A stretch of DNA of 64,000 bases from JBFLYH01 sp964630235 (GTDB taxonomy: Bacteria > Oederibacteriota > JAAXVQ01 > JAUVAV01), in contig CAZVUO010000002.1 in the NCBI GenBank assembly GCA_964630235.1, positions 1 through 64,000 of the forward strand, in the 5' to 3' direction. The position numbers and the translations under genes are program-made. This document shows positions 53,033 through 61,161 of this stretch, piece after piece. Numbering within the stretch: position 1 is the first letter of the stretch; every line of letters starts with the position of its first letter. The notes under the pieces were generated by a model. It did no database searches, was not told where the DNA came from, and saw only the letters and a list, made by a program, of their open reading frames with translations.

Positions 53033-53587
53033 TTACCTTAACGGTCCGGCGTGCTTGCCGTCCAGCGCGGAGACGATCTCGCGGTAGGTCAGGTGTACGA
53101 ACTTCCGGTCGAACTCGTAGAACTCGCGCAGCATGGCCGCTTGTTCCGCCGCGGTAAAGTACTCCATGACCGGGAGGAAGAAGTGCCTGTCCTCCTTGGC
53201 GATGTGCGCGGGGTAGAACTTCGCCAGCACATCCAATTGCGCCGCGACGGCCTCGGCCGAGCCCCGGTCGCCGCGCAGATACTGGTCCCGCGCCGCCACG
53301 AGCCGGCGCACGTTCTCCCGCCCTTGCACGTGCTCGGCGATCAATTCATCCGTGATGCGGCGGTGCTCGGCGGAGAGCTTTTTCTTGGCCAGGTCCCGGA
53401 ACAGAATGTTCTCTTCCTTGCCGTGGTGCAGCCGGTCCGCGTAGGTCCGGACGAAATCCACGGCCACGCGGATGAACTCCGCGTCCGGCGCCTGGCCAGA
53501 CCGGATCTTGCCGGCCTCCGCGGCCATGAGGCTGATCATCCTCTCGATCAGGCGGTGTTCGATCATCAGGGGTCCAATGGGTTGCAT
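53033..53587 (-). CDS. Hemerythrin-like domain protein
   Basis: 184 residues from ATG 53587 (AAGGAG at six-base spacing). Four-helix hemerythrin/HHE fold with spaced His and Glu ligands: IEHRLIERM, DRLHHGKEENILF, EHVQGRENVRRL, YPAHIAKEDRHFFLPV. It binds a di-iron centre and oxygen or nitric oxide in known members, while some act as iron or redox sensors. It follows the lipid operon by 90 bp. A functional link is not shown. Confidence 0.92.
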   Translation of the reverse strand: MQPIGPLMIEHRLIERMISLMAAEAGKIRSGQAPDAEFIRVAVDFVRTYADRLHHGKEENILFRDLAKKKLSAEHRRITDELIAEHVQGRENVRRLVAARDQYLRGDRGSAEAVAAQLDVLAKFYPAHIAKEDRHFFLPVMEYFTAAEQAAMLREFYEFDRKFVHLTYREIVSALDGKHAGPLR

Positions 53588-53676
53588 GCCAGGCTCCTTC
53601 CCCGAGCGTTTTGGCCGAATTTTAGTCCTTCTTCGGGGATTTGGCAAACGGATAAAGGGGTTGAAGGAAGGACCGC

Positions 53677-54351
53677 TCAGCGTTTTGCTGGGTACCAGCT
53701 CAAGGCGGCCACCCATTCCCGGTCGCTGAACCACCTGCCCGGAAATCTCAGTCCCCGGTGCAATTCCCGTCCCAGATCGAAGTTCAGAACGACCTCGAAG
53801 CGATCCGCGCTGACCGGTGGAAGGAGCGAAAAGGCCGTGAAGGCCAGGCTCCGGGCCAGCAGCGGGGAGAGCAGTTTGAACGCGCTCTCCTTCGCCGTGG
53901 CCAGGAAGACCGCGCCCTGCGGCCCGGGCGTGCGCAGGAGATGCAGCCAGGCCAGCTCGTCCTCGTTGGCCAGGAGGGACAGGGCGCCGGGGCTTACGGA
54001 TCTGGAAAGGCGTTCGAGATCAATGCCCAGGGACCGATAGCGGCGCGTGCTGGCTGCCACGGCGCAGGCGGCCCCGGAGGCATGGGCGATACTGCCGCAC
54101 GCGCCCCCAGGCCAGACCGGCGCGCCGTAGACCGTGGCGGCCAGCGGCCGGGGCGCGATCCCCAGCGCGGCCAGGGCGCGCCGGGCGCACCAGCGGCCGG
54201 CCGCGTGCGCGCGGACCCGGGCCGGAAGCGCCGTGGAAACCGCCGCGCGCTCTTCGGGCAGGAGCACGGCCGGCGTCTTGCCGGCCCGCGTGCCGCAGAA
54301 CTGGAGGTTGAGGGAAACGAGGTCTCGCTGGAGACGGGAAAAAAAGCCCAT
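53677..54351 (-). CDS. 4'-phosphopantetheinyl transferase (Sfp/EntD type)
   Basis: 224 residues from ATG 54351 (a TTG at 54357 overlapping the previous stop is possible). Motifs of the superfamily: GSIAHASGAACAV, GIDLERLSR with the metal-binding Asp and Glu, and FLATAKESAFKLLSPLL with the WxxKEAxxK-like helix (AKESAFK). It moves phosphopantetheine from CoA to the Ser of carrier proteins. As last gene of the branched-lipid operon its likely substrate is the ACP encoded at 56151-56396. Confidence 0.92.
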   Translation of the reverse strand: MGFFSRLQRDLVSLNLQFCGTRAGKTPAVLLPEERAAVSTALPARVRAHAAGRWCARRALAALGIAPRPLAATVYGAPVWPGGACGSIAHASGAACAVAASTRRYRSLGIDLERLSRSVSPGALSLLANEDELAWLHLLRTPGPQGAVFLATAKESAFKLLSPLLARSLAFTAFSLLPPVSADRFEVVLNFDLGRELHRGLRFPGRWFSDREWVAALSWYPAKR

Positions 54352-54353
54352 GC

Positions 54354-54881
54354 TCAATCTAAAAAGCAGACTTCACAAATCGCGGCCGTGCAGATCCGGC
54401 CTTCGCAAGCCACCTGGCCCTGCACGCTGGCCAGATAGGGGTCCTGGGCCAATTTCTTGACCGTGATGATCACGTCCTGGCCGGGCAGCACGGGTTCCAG
54501 GAAATGGGCGCCCAGGATCTTGGTGGCCCGCACCTTCAGGGGCCGGGGCGCCGGGGCGATCAAGCGGCTTTGTTCTTCCAGGAAATAGTAGAGGCACAGG
54601 CCCGCCTGCCCGATCATTTCCACCTGCAAGGTACCCGGATAGACCGGCGACCCCGGAAAATGCCCCTGGAGGACCGGATCAGCGGGATCGATCCGGCGGG
54701 ACGCGGCCAGCAGAGCCTGGTCCAGGTCCAGCCCGCACAGCCGGTCCAGCAGGAGGAACGGGGGTCGGTGTGGCAGGATCCGGCTGATGGCGTCCTGGCC
54801 GCAGGACCAGCCCTGGGCCGGAAGATCCGGCGGGGCAAGAGGTCTTTTTCGCAGGGACTTTAGGATCGCCTCGCAGTCCAC
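54354..54881 (-). CDS. FabZ-like 3-hydroxyacyl-ACP dehydratase
   Basis: 175 residues from GTG 54881, two bases after the previous stop. Hot-dog fold: ILPHRPPFLLLDRLCGLD, then LQGHFPGSPVYPGTLQVEMIGQAG with the catalytic His (GHFPG) and acidic residue on the following helix, and KILGAHFLEPVLPGQD. It removes water from 3-hydroxyacyl-ACP. It is longer than FabZ by about 25 residues at the N-terminus. The open frame continues upstream through the neighbour gene, but that part is out-of-frame shadow and not coding. Confidence 0.9.
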   Translation of the reverse strand: MDCEAILKSLRKRPLAPPDLPAQGWSCGQDAISRILPHRPPFLLLDRLCGLDLDQALLAASRRIDPADPVLQGHFPGSPVYPGTLQVEMIGQAGLCLYYFLEEQSRLIAPAPRPLKVRATKILGAHFLEPVLPGQDVIITVKKLAQDPYLASVQGQVACEGRICTAAICEVCFLD

Positions 54882-54883
54882 GT

Positions 54884-56140
54884 TCAGCGCTTCAACCCCT
54901 TGGCGATGACATCCTCGATGATGTTGCACGCCTGGTCCATCTCCTCCCGCGTGAGCTGGGAGGAGACCGAGATGCGGAAGCGGCGCGCGTGCGCGGGCAC
55001 GGCCGGGAAATCCACGGGTTGCAGGAACAGGCCGCGTTTCTGGATCTCCGTGGCCATCTGGAACAGTTTCTCGCCCGAGGACCCAATGATGATCGGAATG
55101 ACCTGGGATTCGGTTTCCCCCAGGTCCAAGTTCAGGTCCGCAAGGCGGCGTTTGAGGTAGGCCGTGTTCTCCCAGAGCTTGTCCCGCAGGGAGGAATCCC
55201 GGGTGGCGACCTCGAGCGCCTTCATCAGGCCGGCCACGATCGCCGGCGGCGGCGCGCAGGAAAAGTGGAACGGCGAGGCGTAGCATTTCAAGTACCGGAT
55301 GATCTTGGCGTTGGAGCAAACGAACCCGCCCACGCCGCCGAAGGATTTGGAGAGCGTGCCGAAGCTGACGCCAACCTTGTGCTCCAGGCCGAAATGTTCG
55401 CCCACGCCCCGGCCGTTGGGGCCGAACATGAGGGTGGAGTGGGCCTCGTCGAGGTACAGGCCGGCCTGGTGCCGCTCGCAGGCTTCCACCACGCCCGGCA
55501 GCTTCACCAGATCGCCGTCCATGGAGTACACGCCCTCCACGGCCACCAGCTTGCGCTTGCCCCGGCTCCGCTCCAGCATCTGTTCGAGAGAAGCGAGGTC
55601 GTTGTGCGCGAAAAAGAGCATCTTGGCGCCGGCCAGGGTCCCGCCGTCCACCAGGCTCTTGTGGCATTTCTCGTCGAGGATGAACACGTCGCCCTTGCGC
55701 AGGATGCCCTGGATGGCCCCCAGGTTCCCGCCCAGGCCGCTGGAGAAGAGGATGCAGTCCTCCTTTTGTTTGAATTCAGCCAGCCGCTTCGCGAATTGGA
55801 CGTGAAGGTCAAAGGTGCCGGAGAGGAGCGGCGCACCCGAGGCGCCCAGGCCGTACTGCTCCAGCGCCTCGCGCGCGGCCTGCACGACCTCCGGATGGGT
55901 GGAGAGGCCGAGATAATTATAGGAGGTCAGGTTGATGACCTTGCGCTTTTGATGGTCGAGGTTGCTGAGGATCTCGGTGGTGCTCCGGGGCGCGCGCAGC
56001 AGCTGCTGTTCGAAAAAGCTCAGCCCGTACCCCACCCGCGGATCCGCCATCCAGGCGTCGAAATCAACGGGCGGGGCCAGCACGTCCGGGTTGTCGGTGT
56101 GGAAAAAATCCGCCAGACTGTATTTAAGCAGGTCGTCCAT
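54884..56140 (-). CDS. Alpha-oxoamine synthase (BioF/KBL/SPT-like PLP enzyme)
   Basis: 418 residues from ATG 56140. PLP fold-type I: SYNYLGLSTHPEVV, GASGAPLLSGTFDLHVQFAKRLA, CHKSLVDGG, LYLDEAHSTLMFG with Asp and His, and the PLP lysine near 263 in FGTLSKSFGGVGG. The family decarboxylates an amino acid while condensing it with an acyl thioester (8-amino-7-oxononanoate, 2-amino-3-ketobutyrate, 3-ketosphinganine or CAI-1 type products). The leading 60 residues resemble the extra N-terminal part of serine palmitoyltransferase/CqsA-like members rather than BioF. In this operon it is the only obvious chain-release enzyme, so the acyl-ACP is the likely acyl donor. The amino acid is unknown. Confidence 0.9.
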   Translation of the reverse strand: MDDLLKYSLADFFHTDNPDVLAPPVDFDAWMADPRVGYGLSFFEQQLLRAPRSTTEILSNLDHQKRKVINLTSYNYLGLSTHPEVVQAAREALEQYGLGASGAPLLSGTFDLHVQFAKRLAEFKQKEDCILFSSGLGGNLGAIQGILRKGDVFILDEKCHKSLVDGGTLAGAKMLFFAHNDLASLEQMLERSRGKRKLVAVEGVYSMDGDLVKLPGVVEACERHQAGLYLDEAHSTLMFGPNGRGVGEHFGLEHKVGVSFGTLSKSFGGVGGFVCSNAKIIRYLKCYASPFHFSCAPPPAIVAGLMKALEVATRDSSLRDKLWENTAYLKRRLADLNLDLGETESQVIPIIIGSSGEKLFQMATEIQKRGLFLQPVDFPAVPAHARRFRISVSSQLTREEMDQACNIIEDVIAKGLKR

Positions 56141-56150
56141 CCGGGCGGCT

Positions 56151-56396
56151 CTATTGGTTCTGGTTGGCCATGAATTTGTCCACCAGTTCGTCAATGGACT
56201 TGATCTCGGCCAGTTCGGACCTGGGGATCTTGATGTTCAGCTCGCGCATCGAACAGGAAACCACCTCGATGATATCCAGGCTGTTGGCGCCGAAGTCCTT
56301 CAGCGACCGTTTGGGGTCGAGATCGGATTCCTTGAGGTCCTCCACGTTTTCCAAGATGTGCTTCTTCACGACGTTTAAAATCTGTGCCCGATCCAT
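56151..56396 (-). CDS. Acyl carrier protein of the branched-lipid operon
   Basis: 81 residues, AAGGAG at six-base spacing. Four-helix ACP with the phosphopantetheine Ser near 38 in KDFGANSLDIIEVV. The GANSLD form (instead of GADSLD) is the version common in donor ACPs of HMGS cassettes such as AcpK, and helps tie this ACP to the branching enzymes. Only ACP in the operon. Confidence 0.95.
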   Translation of the reverse strand: MDRAQILNVVKKHILENVEDLKESDLDPKRSLKDFGANSLDIIEVVSCSMRELNIKIPRSELAEIKSIDELVDKFMANQNQ

Positions 56397-56452
56397 TCCA
56401 CGCTCCTTGGATTAATTTCCACTTCCCGGATTTCCGTTCCCGGGAGGGCAAA

Positions 56453-57268
56453 TTAGGCCGGCCCACCGGCCTGCCGGCTTGCATGATACCGCATCATCAC
56501 ATTGTCCCGCAGGGAGACGCCGTAGTCCGCGGTGATGATCTGGCCGTTGACCGCGTCGAGCAGGCCGCTGCACAAGCCCAGCACGGTCTGGCCGCACGCC
56601 TCGGGGGTCAGCAGCAGGCTTTCCGGAATGCCCTGGTCCCGCAAAAACTTGAAGAACGCCTCCCCGAAGATCATTTCGAAAGACTCGGTCCTCACCATGC
56701 CGAAGCGGATGATGTTCACGCGGCTCCCCTCCTCGAACAGATGCACGGAGAGGTACTTGGCGAAGAACTCGAGCAGGGCCTTGGAGGCCGCCACGAAATC
56801 GTACCCCGGATAAAAATGGTCCGGCCCGTCGCTGGAAATCCCCACCAGGTGGCGGGGATAGGCGCCGAACCGTTCCTTGATCCTGCGGGCGTAGGCGATC
56901 AGCGGCCAGGTGCTGTATTCCAGGCTCTTGAAGAGCGTCTGCTTTTTGTATTCCTCCAGGGCCATCGTGCGCTGGGCGAAGCCCACGTTGCTCACGAACA
57001 CGTCCAGCCGCTCCTCCCGCCGGGCGATCTCCGCGAGCAGACAGTCCGTGTCCTCGTCCCGGGAAACGTCCGCCTCCAGCAGCACGGGTCTGACCGCGCC
57101 CCGTTCTTCGAACCGCGCCAGGAGCTGGTCCTGGTCCGCGGACCCCCACTTATAGGTCAGGTAACACCGCGCCCCGGCCTGGGCGAACTGCAGGGCCGTG
57201 GCCAGGCCGATGCCTTTGGTCCCGCCGGTGATCAGCACCGTTTTCCCGCTCATGTCAATCGTCAGCAT
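56453..57268 (-). CDS. FabL-like enoyl-[ACP] reductase (SDR)
   Basis: 271 residues from ATG 57268 (GAGG at five-base spacing). Rossmann SDR: TVLITGGTKGIGLATALQFAQAG, DVSRDEDTD and VSNVGFA. The usual SDR YxxxK is replaced by Tyr-x6-Lys: Tyr near 156 and Lys near 163 in GYDFVAASKALLEFF. This spacing marks enoyl reductases (FabI/FabL), and the surroundings (SKALLEFFAKYLSVHL) look more like FabL, so I read it as the enoyl-ACP reductase of the operon rather than a second ketoreductase. It would complete the reduction cycle. Confidence 0.8.
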   Translation of the reverse strand: MLTIDMSGKTVLITGGTKGIGLATALQFAQAGARCYLTYKWGSADQDQLLARFEERGAVRPVLLEADVSRDEDTDCLLAEIARREERLDVFVSNVGFAQRTMALEEYKKQTLFKSLEYSTWPLIAYARRIKERFGAYPRHLVGISSDGPDHFYPGYDFVAASKALLEFFAKYLSVHLFEEGSRVNIIRFGMVRTESFEMIFGEAFFKFLRDQGIPESLLLTPEACGQTVLGLCSGLLDAVNGQIITADYGVSLRDNVMMRYHASRQAGGPA

Positions 57269-57285
57269 CGCGACCTCAAGGATCG

Positions 57286-57337
57286 TGGAGCCCCCCGGCG
57301 ACCGCAGGAAGTCCCTTTCGGGAGCGCAGCCCGGGGC
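57286..57337. repeat. Dispersed 50-bp repeat, copy B
   Basis: Near-identical to 45887-45937 (TGGAGCCCCCCGGCGACC, GAAGTCCCTTTCGGGA, CAGCCCGGGG). Sits in the 165-bp gap between the ECH2 and enoyl-reductase genes of the operon. Confidence 0.7.
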
Positions 57338-57433
57338 AGCACTAAAATATTCTCGCCCCCCGATTAATTGGCAGGCGACATCCTTCCCTCTTTCGGTCCC
57401 GCTCTCATTGGCGGGAAACGCCTTGTGTGGCCT

Positions 57434-58207
57434 TCATCTCGGCTGACCCTGTTCTTTCGGCGTTGCAGGATACATCTCTTCGATCCGGGCCCGGGTCTCC
57501 GGGTCCGCGAAACACAGCCGGTGCATGCGGTCTTCCTCGGCCAGGGCTTCCGCGAGCAGGGCCCGCTTCCTGCCGCCCAGGGACTGCTTCAGTAAAACAA
57601 TGGATTGTAATCTTTTTTCGCTGATTTGCAAGGCTATATTTTCCGCTTTGGCCAGAACCTCGGTTTTGGGCAGAATATAATTGATCTGGGTCCCCCGCCC
57701 CTCCAGTTCCCTGCCCTTGAAACACTTGGCCGTGAACATCATTTCGTTCGCGAGAAAGGGTCCCACGAGCTCGGCCAGCAGGCGCGTGCAGCCCATGCCG
57801 GGCGTGAAGCCCATGCCCATGAACACCGCTCCATACCGGCTTTCGCGGGCCGCCACCACCACGTCCGAGCAGGCGGCCAGCACCAGGCCGCCGCCCACGG
57901 CGTGCCCCTCCATGGCCGCGATCACGGGAAACGGCAATGCCACCAGGCGTTCGGAAAGCGCCAGGTCCTTGACCTGCCCCCGGCCGTCGCACAGCGCGAG
58001 CAGATCTTGTTTTTCCGCGCCGCCGCTGAACACGCCGGGCAGACCGGACAGGATCAGCACTTTGGGCTGGCGGGCCGCGAGTTCATCCAGGGCGTCCAGC
58101 ATGTCCTGGATGAACGCATGGCTGAAGCGGTTTTGCGTGGCCTCGTCCTGCATTTTCAGCCGGGCAACGCCGTTGTCCGAGACTTCGCGGAAAATGCGCT
58201 GAGTCAT
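57434..58207 (-). CDS. ECH2-type crotonase (PksI-like decarboxylase of an HMGS cassette)
   Basis: 257 residues, ATG overlapping the previous stop (ATGA). Crotonase fold with a PksI-like start (VARLKMQDEATQNRFSHAFI), the oxyanion turn GVFSGGAEKQ, EGHAVGGGLVLAACSD and FMGMGFTPGMGCTRLLAE. In known beta-branching cassettes ECH2 decarboxylates the glutaconyl intermediate made by ECH1, leaving a methyl-branched enoyl thioester. That role is inferred from likeness and from the adjacent ECH1 and HMGS-like genes. Confidence 0.88.
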   Translation of the reverse strand: MTQRIFREVSDNGVARLKMQDEATQNRFSHAFIQDMLDALDELAARQPKVLILSGLPGVFSGGAEKQDLLALCDGRGQVKDLALSERLVALPFPVIAAMEGHAVGGGLVLAACSDVVVAARESRYGAVFMGMGFTPGMGCTRLLAELVGPFLANEMMFTAKCFKGRELEGRGTQINYILPKTEVLAKAENIALQISEKRLQSIVLLKQSLGGRKRALLAEALAEEDRMHRLCFADPETRARIEEMYPATPKEQGQPR

Positions 58208-59028
58208 GTTCCACCCGTGGGCGCCAGCGGTTCTTTTGGCTGGTATTTGGCGAACCAGGCCGGGGTCAACCCGTCCTCAAAAGCCTGGATCGCTTCCAGG
58301 ACCTCCGGGTCCCGGATCAATTCCAGGAGCTTGGCCTGGGCCAGACCGCAGGCCTGTTCCCTGGTCTCGCGGGCCAACTGGCTGAAAAACCGTTTGGCCC
58401 CGGCCAGGGCCCGGGGCGAAGCCCGGAGCAGGGCCTTGACCGCGGCCTTGGCGCCGGCCGCGAACTGGGACTCCGTGAAAACCTCGTCCACCAGGTTCAC
58501 GCGGAGGGCTTCGGCGGCCGTGAGCCGCTTCGCGGTCAGGATCAGGTGCTTGAGGCTTTGGGCCGGCACGCGCACGCCCGCCACGAACGGGATCACATTG
58601 GCCGGGATCAGCCCCAGGAGGACCTCGGAAAATTCGAAACTGGCCGATTCCGAGGCCAGCACGATGTCGCACGCGCCCGCCAGTCCGATCCCGCCCGCTT
58701 TCACCGCGCCGTTCACCAGCGCGACCACGGGTTTGGCCGCGTCCTGGATGGCGGCCAGCAGGCCCGTATACTGCGCGACCGTTCTTTTCGCCAGGCCGGG
58801 ATCAGCGGCGCCGGCCCGCACCAGGCTCAGGTCCATGCCCAGGCAGAAGGGATCGCCTTCGGACCGCAGGACCACCACGCGCGCGTCCGGGTCCGACACG
58901 GCCCGGTCCAACGCCGCCTGGAGCGCGGCCAGGCTCTCCGCGCTGAGGACGTTCCCGGCCGCGGCGTTGGTCAGGGTGACCACGGCCGCGCCGGAATCAA
59001 CCGCGTACGCTGTCACGGCCACGTTCAT
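58204..59028 (-). CDS. ECH1-type crotonase (PksH-like dehydratase of an HMGS cassette)
   Basis: 274 residues, overlapping HMGS by 32 bp. Crotonase fold: VVVLRSEGDPFCLGMDLSLV (oxyanion loop as in PksH/CurE), NGAVKAGGIGLAGACDIVLASE, FEFSEVLLGLIPANVIPFV. In cassettes of this type ECH1 dehydrates the HMG-type intermediate on the carrier protein. ECH2 lies directly after it and the HMG-CoA-synthase-like gene before it, the usual set. Confidence 0.88.
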   Translation of the reverse strand: MNVAVTAYAVDSGAAVVTLTNAAAGNVLSAESLAALQAALDRAVSDPDARVVVLRSEGDPFCLGMDLSLVRAGAADPGLAKRTVAQYTGLLAAIQDAAKPVVALVNGAVKAGGIGLAGACDIVLASESASFEFSEVLLGLIPANVIPFVAGVRVPAQSLKHLILTAKRLTAAEALRVNLVDEVFTESQFAAGAKAAVKALLRASPRALAGAKRFFSQLARETREQACGLAQAKLLELIRDPEVLEAIQAFEDGLTPAWFAKYQPKEPLAPTGGT

Positions 59029-60256
59029 CGCTCCATTCGTAGGTCCGGACGAAATCCTTCACCCCGGCCAGCACCAGACGGCGCTTCCCGGCATAGTGCC
59101 GTCCGTACCAATTGTCCAGCAGGCCGAAGTCTGGCGTGACGTCCGGTTTTTCGATCATGCTTTCCCGGATGGCCTCGATCTGTTCGTACTCGGCAAAGGT
59201 CACTTCCCGGCGGCCGTCCAGGGCCTGGTCCAGGTTCAGGCCGGCCACCGCGGCTTTGGCCTCCGGCAGGAGGCGGCCGCTGTAGAACTCGCCGATCGCT
59301 CCGGACCCGTAGGAGAAAAATCCGACCCGGTCGCCGGGCGCCACCGGCGCGCCGCTGGCGAGCAGTCCGGCCAGGCCGATAAAATTGCTGGCTCCGTACG
59401 TGCTGCCCACGCGCTGGGCGAACCGCAGGGAGGGCAGCACTTTGGCCTGGAAACTTTCCTGGATCTCGGATTTTTTCCGGGACCGGGCCAGGTTGCACAG
59501 GGTGCGGTGCGCCTGGAAGGCCATGCCCGGGAACGGCATGTGATAGATGTTGTATTGAAAGTGGCGGTCAAAATCCACGGCCTCGGCGAAAGACTCCCGG
59601 TAATGCGCGTACGCCCCTTCCAAAGCGTCCATGTAGCTGTACAGGCTGACCTCGTTGTTGCCGGATTCATGCCGCGCGGTCGGGCGGAAGGTGTCATAGA
59701 TGTCCGTGGTCCAGGAGCCTTTGTGGTCGAGCTCGTACTCCACGATCCGGGGGGTGTCGCTGACCAGCACCGCGGCCGCGGCCCCGCCCAGGACGAACTC
59801 GTGGTCTTTCCCGAAATGCGTCCGGCTGAAATCCGTGGCGATGACCAGGGCTTTTTTGCCCCGGTTCAAGCCCGCGGCGATCCAGTTGACCGCCGTGTCC
59901 AGGGCCGCGGCACCCGAGTAGCAGGCGTGCTTGGTCTCGTAGTTGCGCACGTTCGGCCCCAGGCGCAGGGCCCGGTGCAGGTTGGTGCTGATGGGTTTGC
60001 CGAAATCCACCGACCCCTCGGTGCCCACGATCAGCAGGCCGATGGCCTGGCGGTCCTCCTCGCCGAGCAGGGGCTCGGCCGCGTTGGCGGCCATGGTCAC
60101 CGTGTCCTCGTAGGGCGGGTTCAGGGAGCGGGTGCGGATCAGGTAATTGTTCACGACCTGTTCCGGGTCCTTGCCGCGCGCCCGGGCCAGCTCGGCCTGC
60201 TGGAGGCAGAGCGAACAGCCGTAGAGATTGATCTTTTCGATGCCGATGCGTTTCAT
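58997..60256 (-). CDS. HMG-CoA-synthase-like enzyme (HMGS, PksG-like)
   Basis: 419 residues from ATG 60256, five bases after AAAGGA (ATG 60262 has no room for a ribosome site). Thiolase fold with HMGS catalytic residues: Glu near 79 (VGTEGSVDFGK), nucleophile Cys near 110 (ETKHACYSGAAALD) and His near 239 (NIYHMPFPGMAFQAHRTL). In secondary-metabolite cassettes these enzymes add acetyl from a donor ACP to a beta-ketoacyl chain, beginning methyl branch formation. The mevalonate-pathway form would use CoA esters. The neighbours favour the polyketide type. Confidence 0.9.
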   Translation of the reverse strand: MKRIGIEKINLYGCSLCLQQAELARARGKDPEQVVNNYLIRTRSLNPPYEDTVTMAANAAEPLLGEEDRQAIGLLIVGTEGSVDFGKPISTNLHRALRLGPNVRNYETKHACYSGAAALDTAVNWIAAGLNRGKKALVIATDFSRTHFGKDHEFVLGGAAAAVLVSDTPRIVEYELDHKGSWTTDIYDTFRPTARHESGNNEVSLYSYMDALEGAYAHYRESFAEAVDFDRHFQYNIYHMPFPGMAFQAHRTLCNLARSRKKSEIQESFQAKVLPSLRFAQRVGSTYGASNFIGLAGLLASGAPVAPGDRVGFFSYGSGAIGEFYSGRLLPEAKAAVAGLNLDQALDGRREVTFAEYEQIEAIRESMIEKPDVTPDFGLLDNWYGRHYAGKRRLVLAGVKDFVRTYEWSDERGRDSVRG

Positions 60257-60313
60257 GAACATCCTTTGGGTCGAAGTCTAGGAACACGTGCAACCAGTCT
60301 GGTGGATGATTAT

Positions 60314-60389
60314 AGAGCAATGGAGCAATTGAGAATAGACCGCAATTGAGATTTTCTATTGCTCAATTGTTCGATTCTCAATTGCTCTG
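60314..60389. repeat. Word-pair hairpin element, copy 3
   Basis: GAGCAATTGAGAAT (60323-60336) pairs with ATTCTCAATTGCTC (60374-60387), and CAATTGAG (60343-60350) with CTCAATTG (60362-60369), around TAGACCGCA. Same core as the copies beside tRNA-Arg, but with different arm words. It occupies the 161-bp gap between the ketoreductase and HMGS genes, perhaps affecting read-through. Confidence 0.65.
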
Positions 60390-60417
60390 GAGCGTGAGCG
60401 ACAATTTGCTCACGCTC

Positions 60418-61158
60418 CTACGGCGCGTAGGTCAGACCGCCGGCCACGCGGATGACCTCGCCGTTGATGAACGCCGCCTCGTCCGAGACCAGGAAGTTGA
60501 CCAGGTTGGCGATGTCCTCGGGCGCGCCCACTTTTTTCTGAGGGCAGTGCTGCAGCCAGAAGGCGCGCAGGCTCTCGGCCAGATTATCCCGCGTAAGGTC
60601 CGTGGGCACGTAGCCCACGGTCACCACGTTCGCGGTCACGCCCTTGGCGCCGTATTCCTTGGCCAGGGTCTGGGTGAGCCCGATCAGGCCGGCCTTGCTG
60701 GCCGCGTAGTTGGCCTGGCCGCTGCAGCCCGCCTCGGCCAGGGAGGAAATGTTCACGATCCGGCCCTTGCGGTTGGACAGGAAATGCATGAGCAGGCCGC
60801 GGATCACGTAGAAGGGACCGGTCAGGTTCGTCGCGATGACCTCGTCCCAGTCGGCGTTGCTCATGAGCGCGGCCGCCTGGTTGCGGACCACGGCCGCGTT
60901 GTTCACCACGGCGTTCACGTTCCCGAAGTCCCGCAGCACGGTCTCGAGTGTCTTTTCCACTTCGTCCGCCTGCTTGACATCCAGCTGGTACGCGCGCACC
61001 GCGCTCTGCGGCGCGAACTTGCGGGCCTGGGCCAGGGTCTCCTCGGCGGCCTTGGCGTTCTGCGCGTAGGTGAACGCGCAGCCGTGCCCGGCCTGCGCCA
61101 GGCGGAGCACGATGGCCCGGCCGATGCCCCGGGAACCGCCGGTCACGAGTGCGTTCAT
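60418..61158 (-). CDS. 3-ketoacyl-ACP reductase (FabG-like SDR)
   Basis: 246 residues. NADPH loop ALVTGGSRGIGRAIVLRLA, NNAAVVRN and the catalytic Ser, Tyr and Lys in ISSLAEAGCSGQANYAASKAG (YxxxK form). It reduces 3-ketoacyl-ACP. Three bases after the second ketosynthase gene. Confidence 0.93.
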   Translation of the reverse strand: MNALVTGGSRGIGRAIVLRLAQAGHGCAFTYAQNAKAAEETLAQARKFAPQSAVRAYQLDVKQADEVEKTLETVLRDFGNVNAVVNNAAVVRNQAAALMSNADWDEVIATNLTGPFYVIRGLLMHFLSNRKGRIVNISSLAEAGCSGQANYAASKAGLIGLTQTLAKEYGAKGVTANVVTVGYVPTDLTRDNLAESLRAFWLQHCPQKKVGAPEDIANLVNFLVSDEAAFINGEVIRVAGGLTYAP

Positions 61159-61161
61159 GGT

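Noticed and set aside
54884..55667. N-terminal extension of the dehydratase gene (total 437 codons)
   Set aside because: This stretch is the alpha-oxoamine synthase gene read in another frame. The dehydratase starts at GTG 54881.
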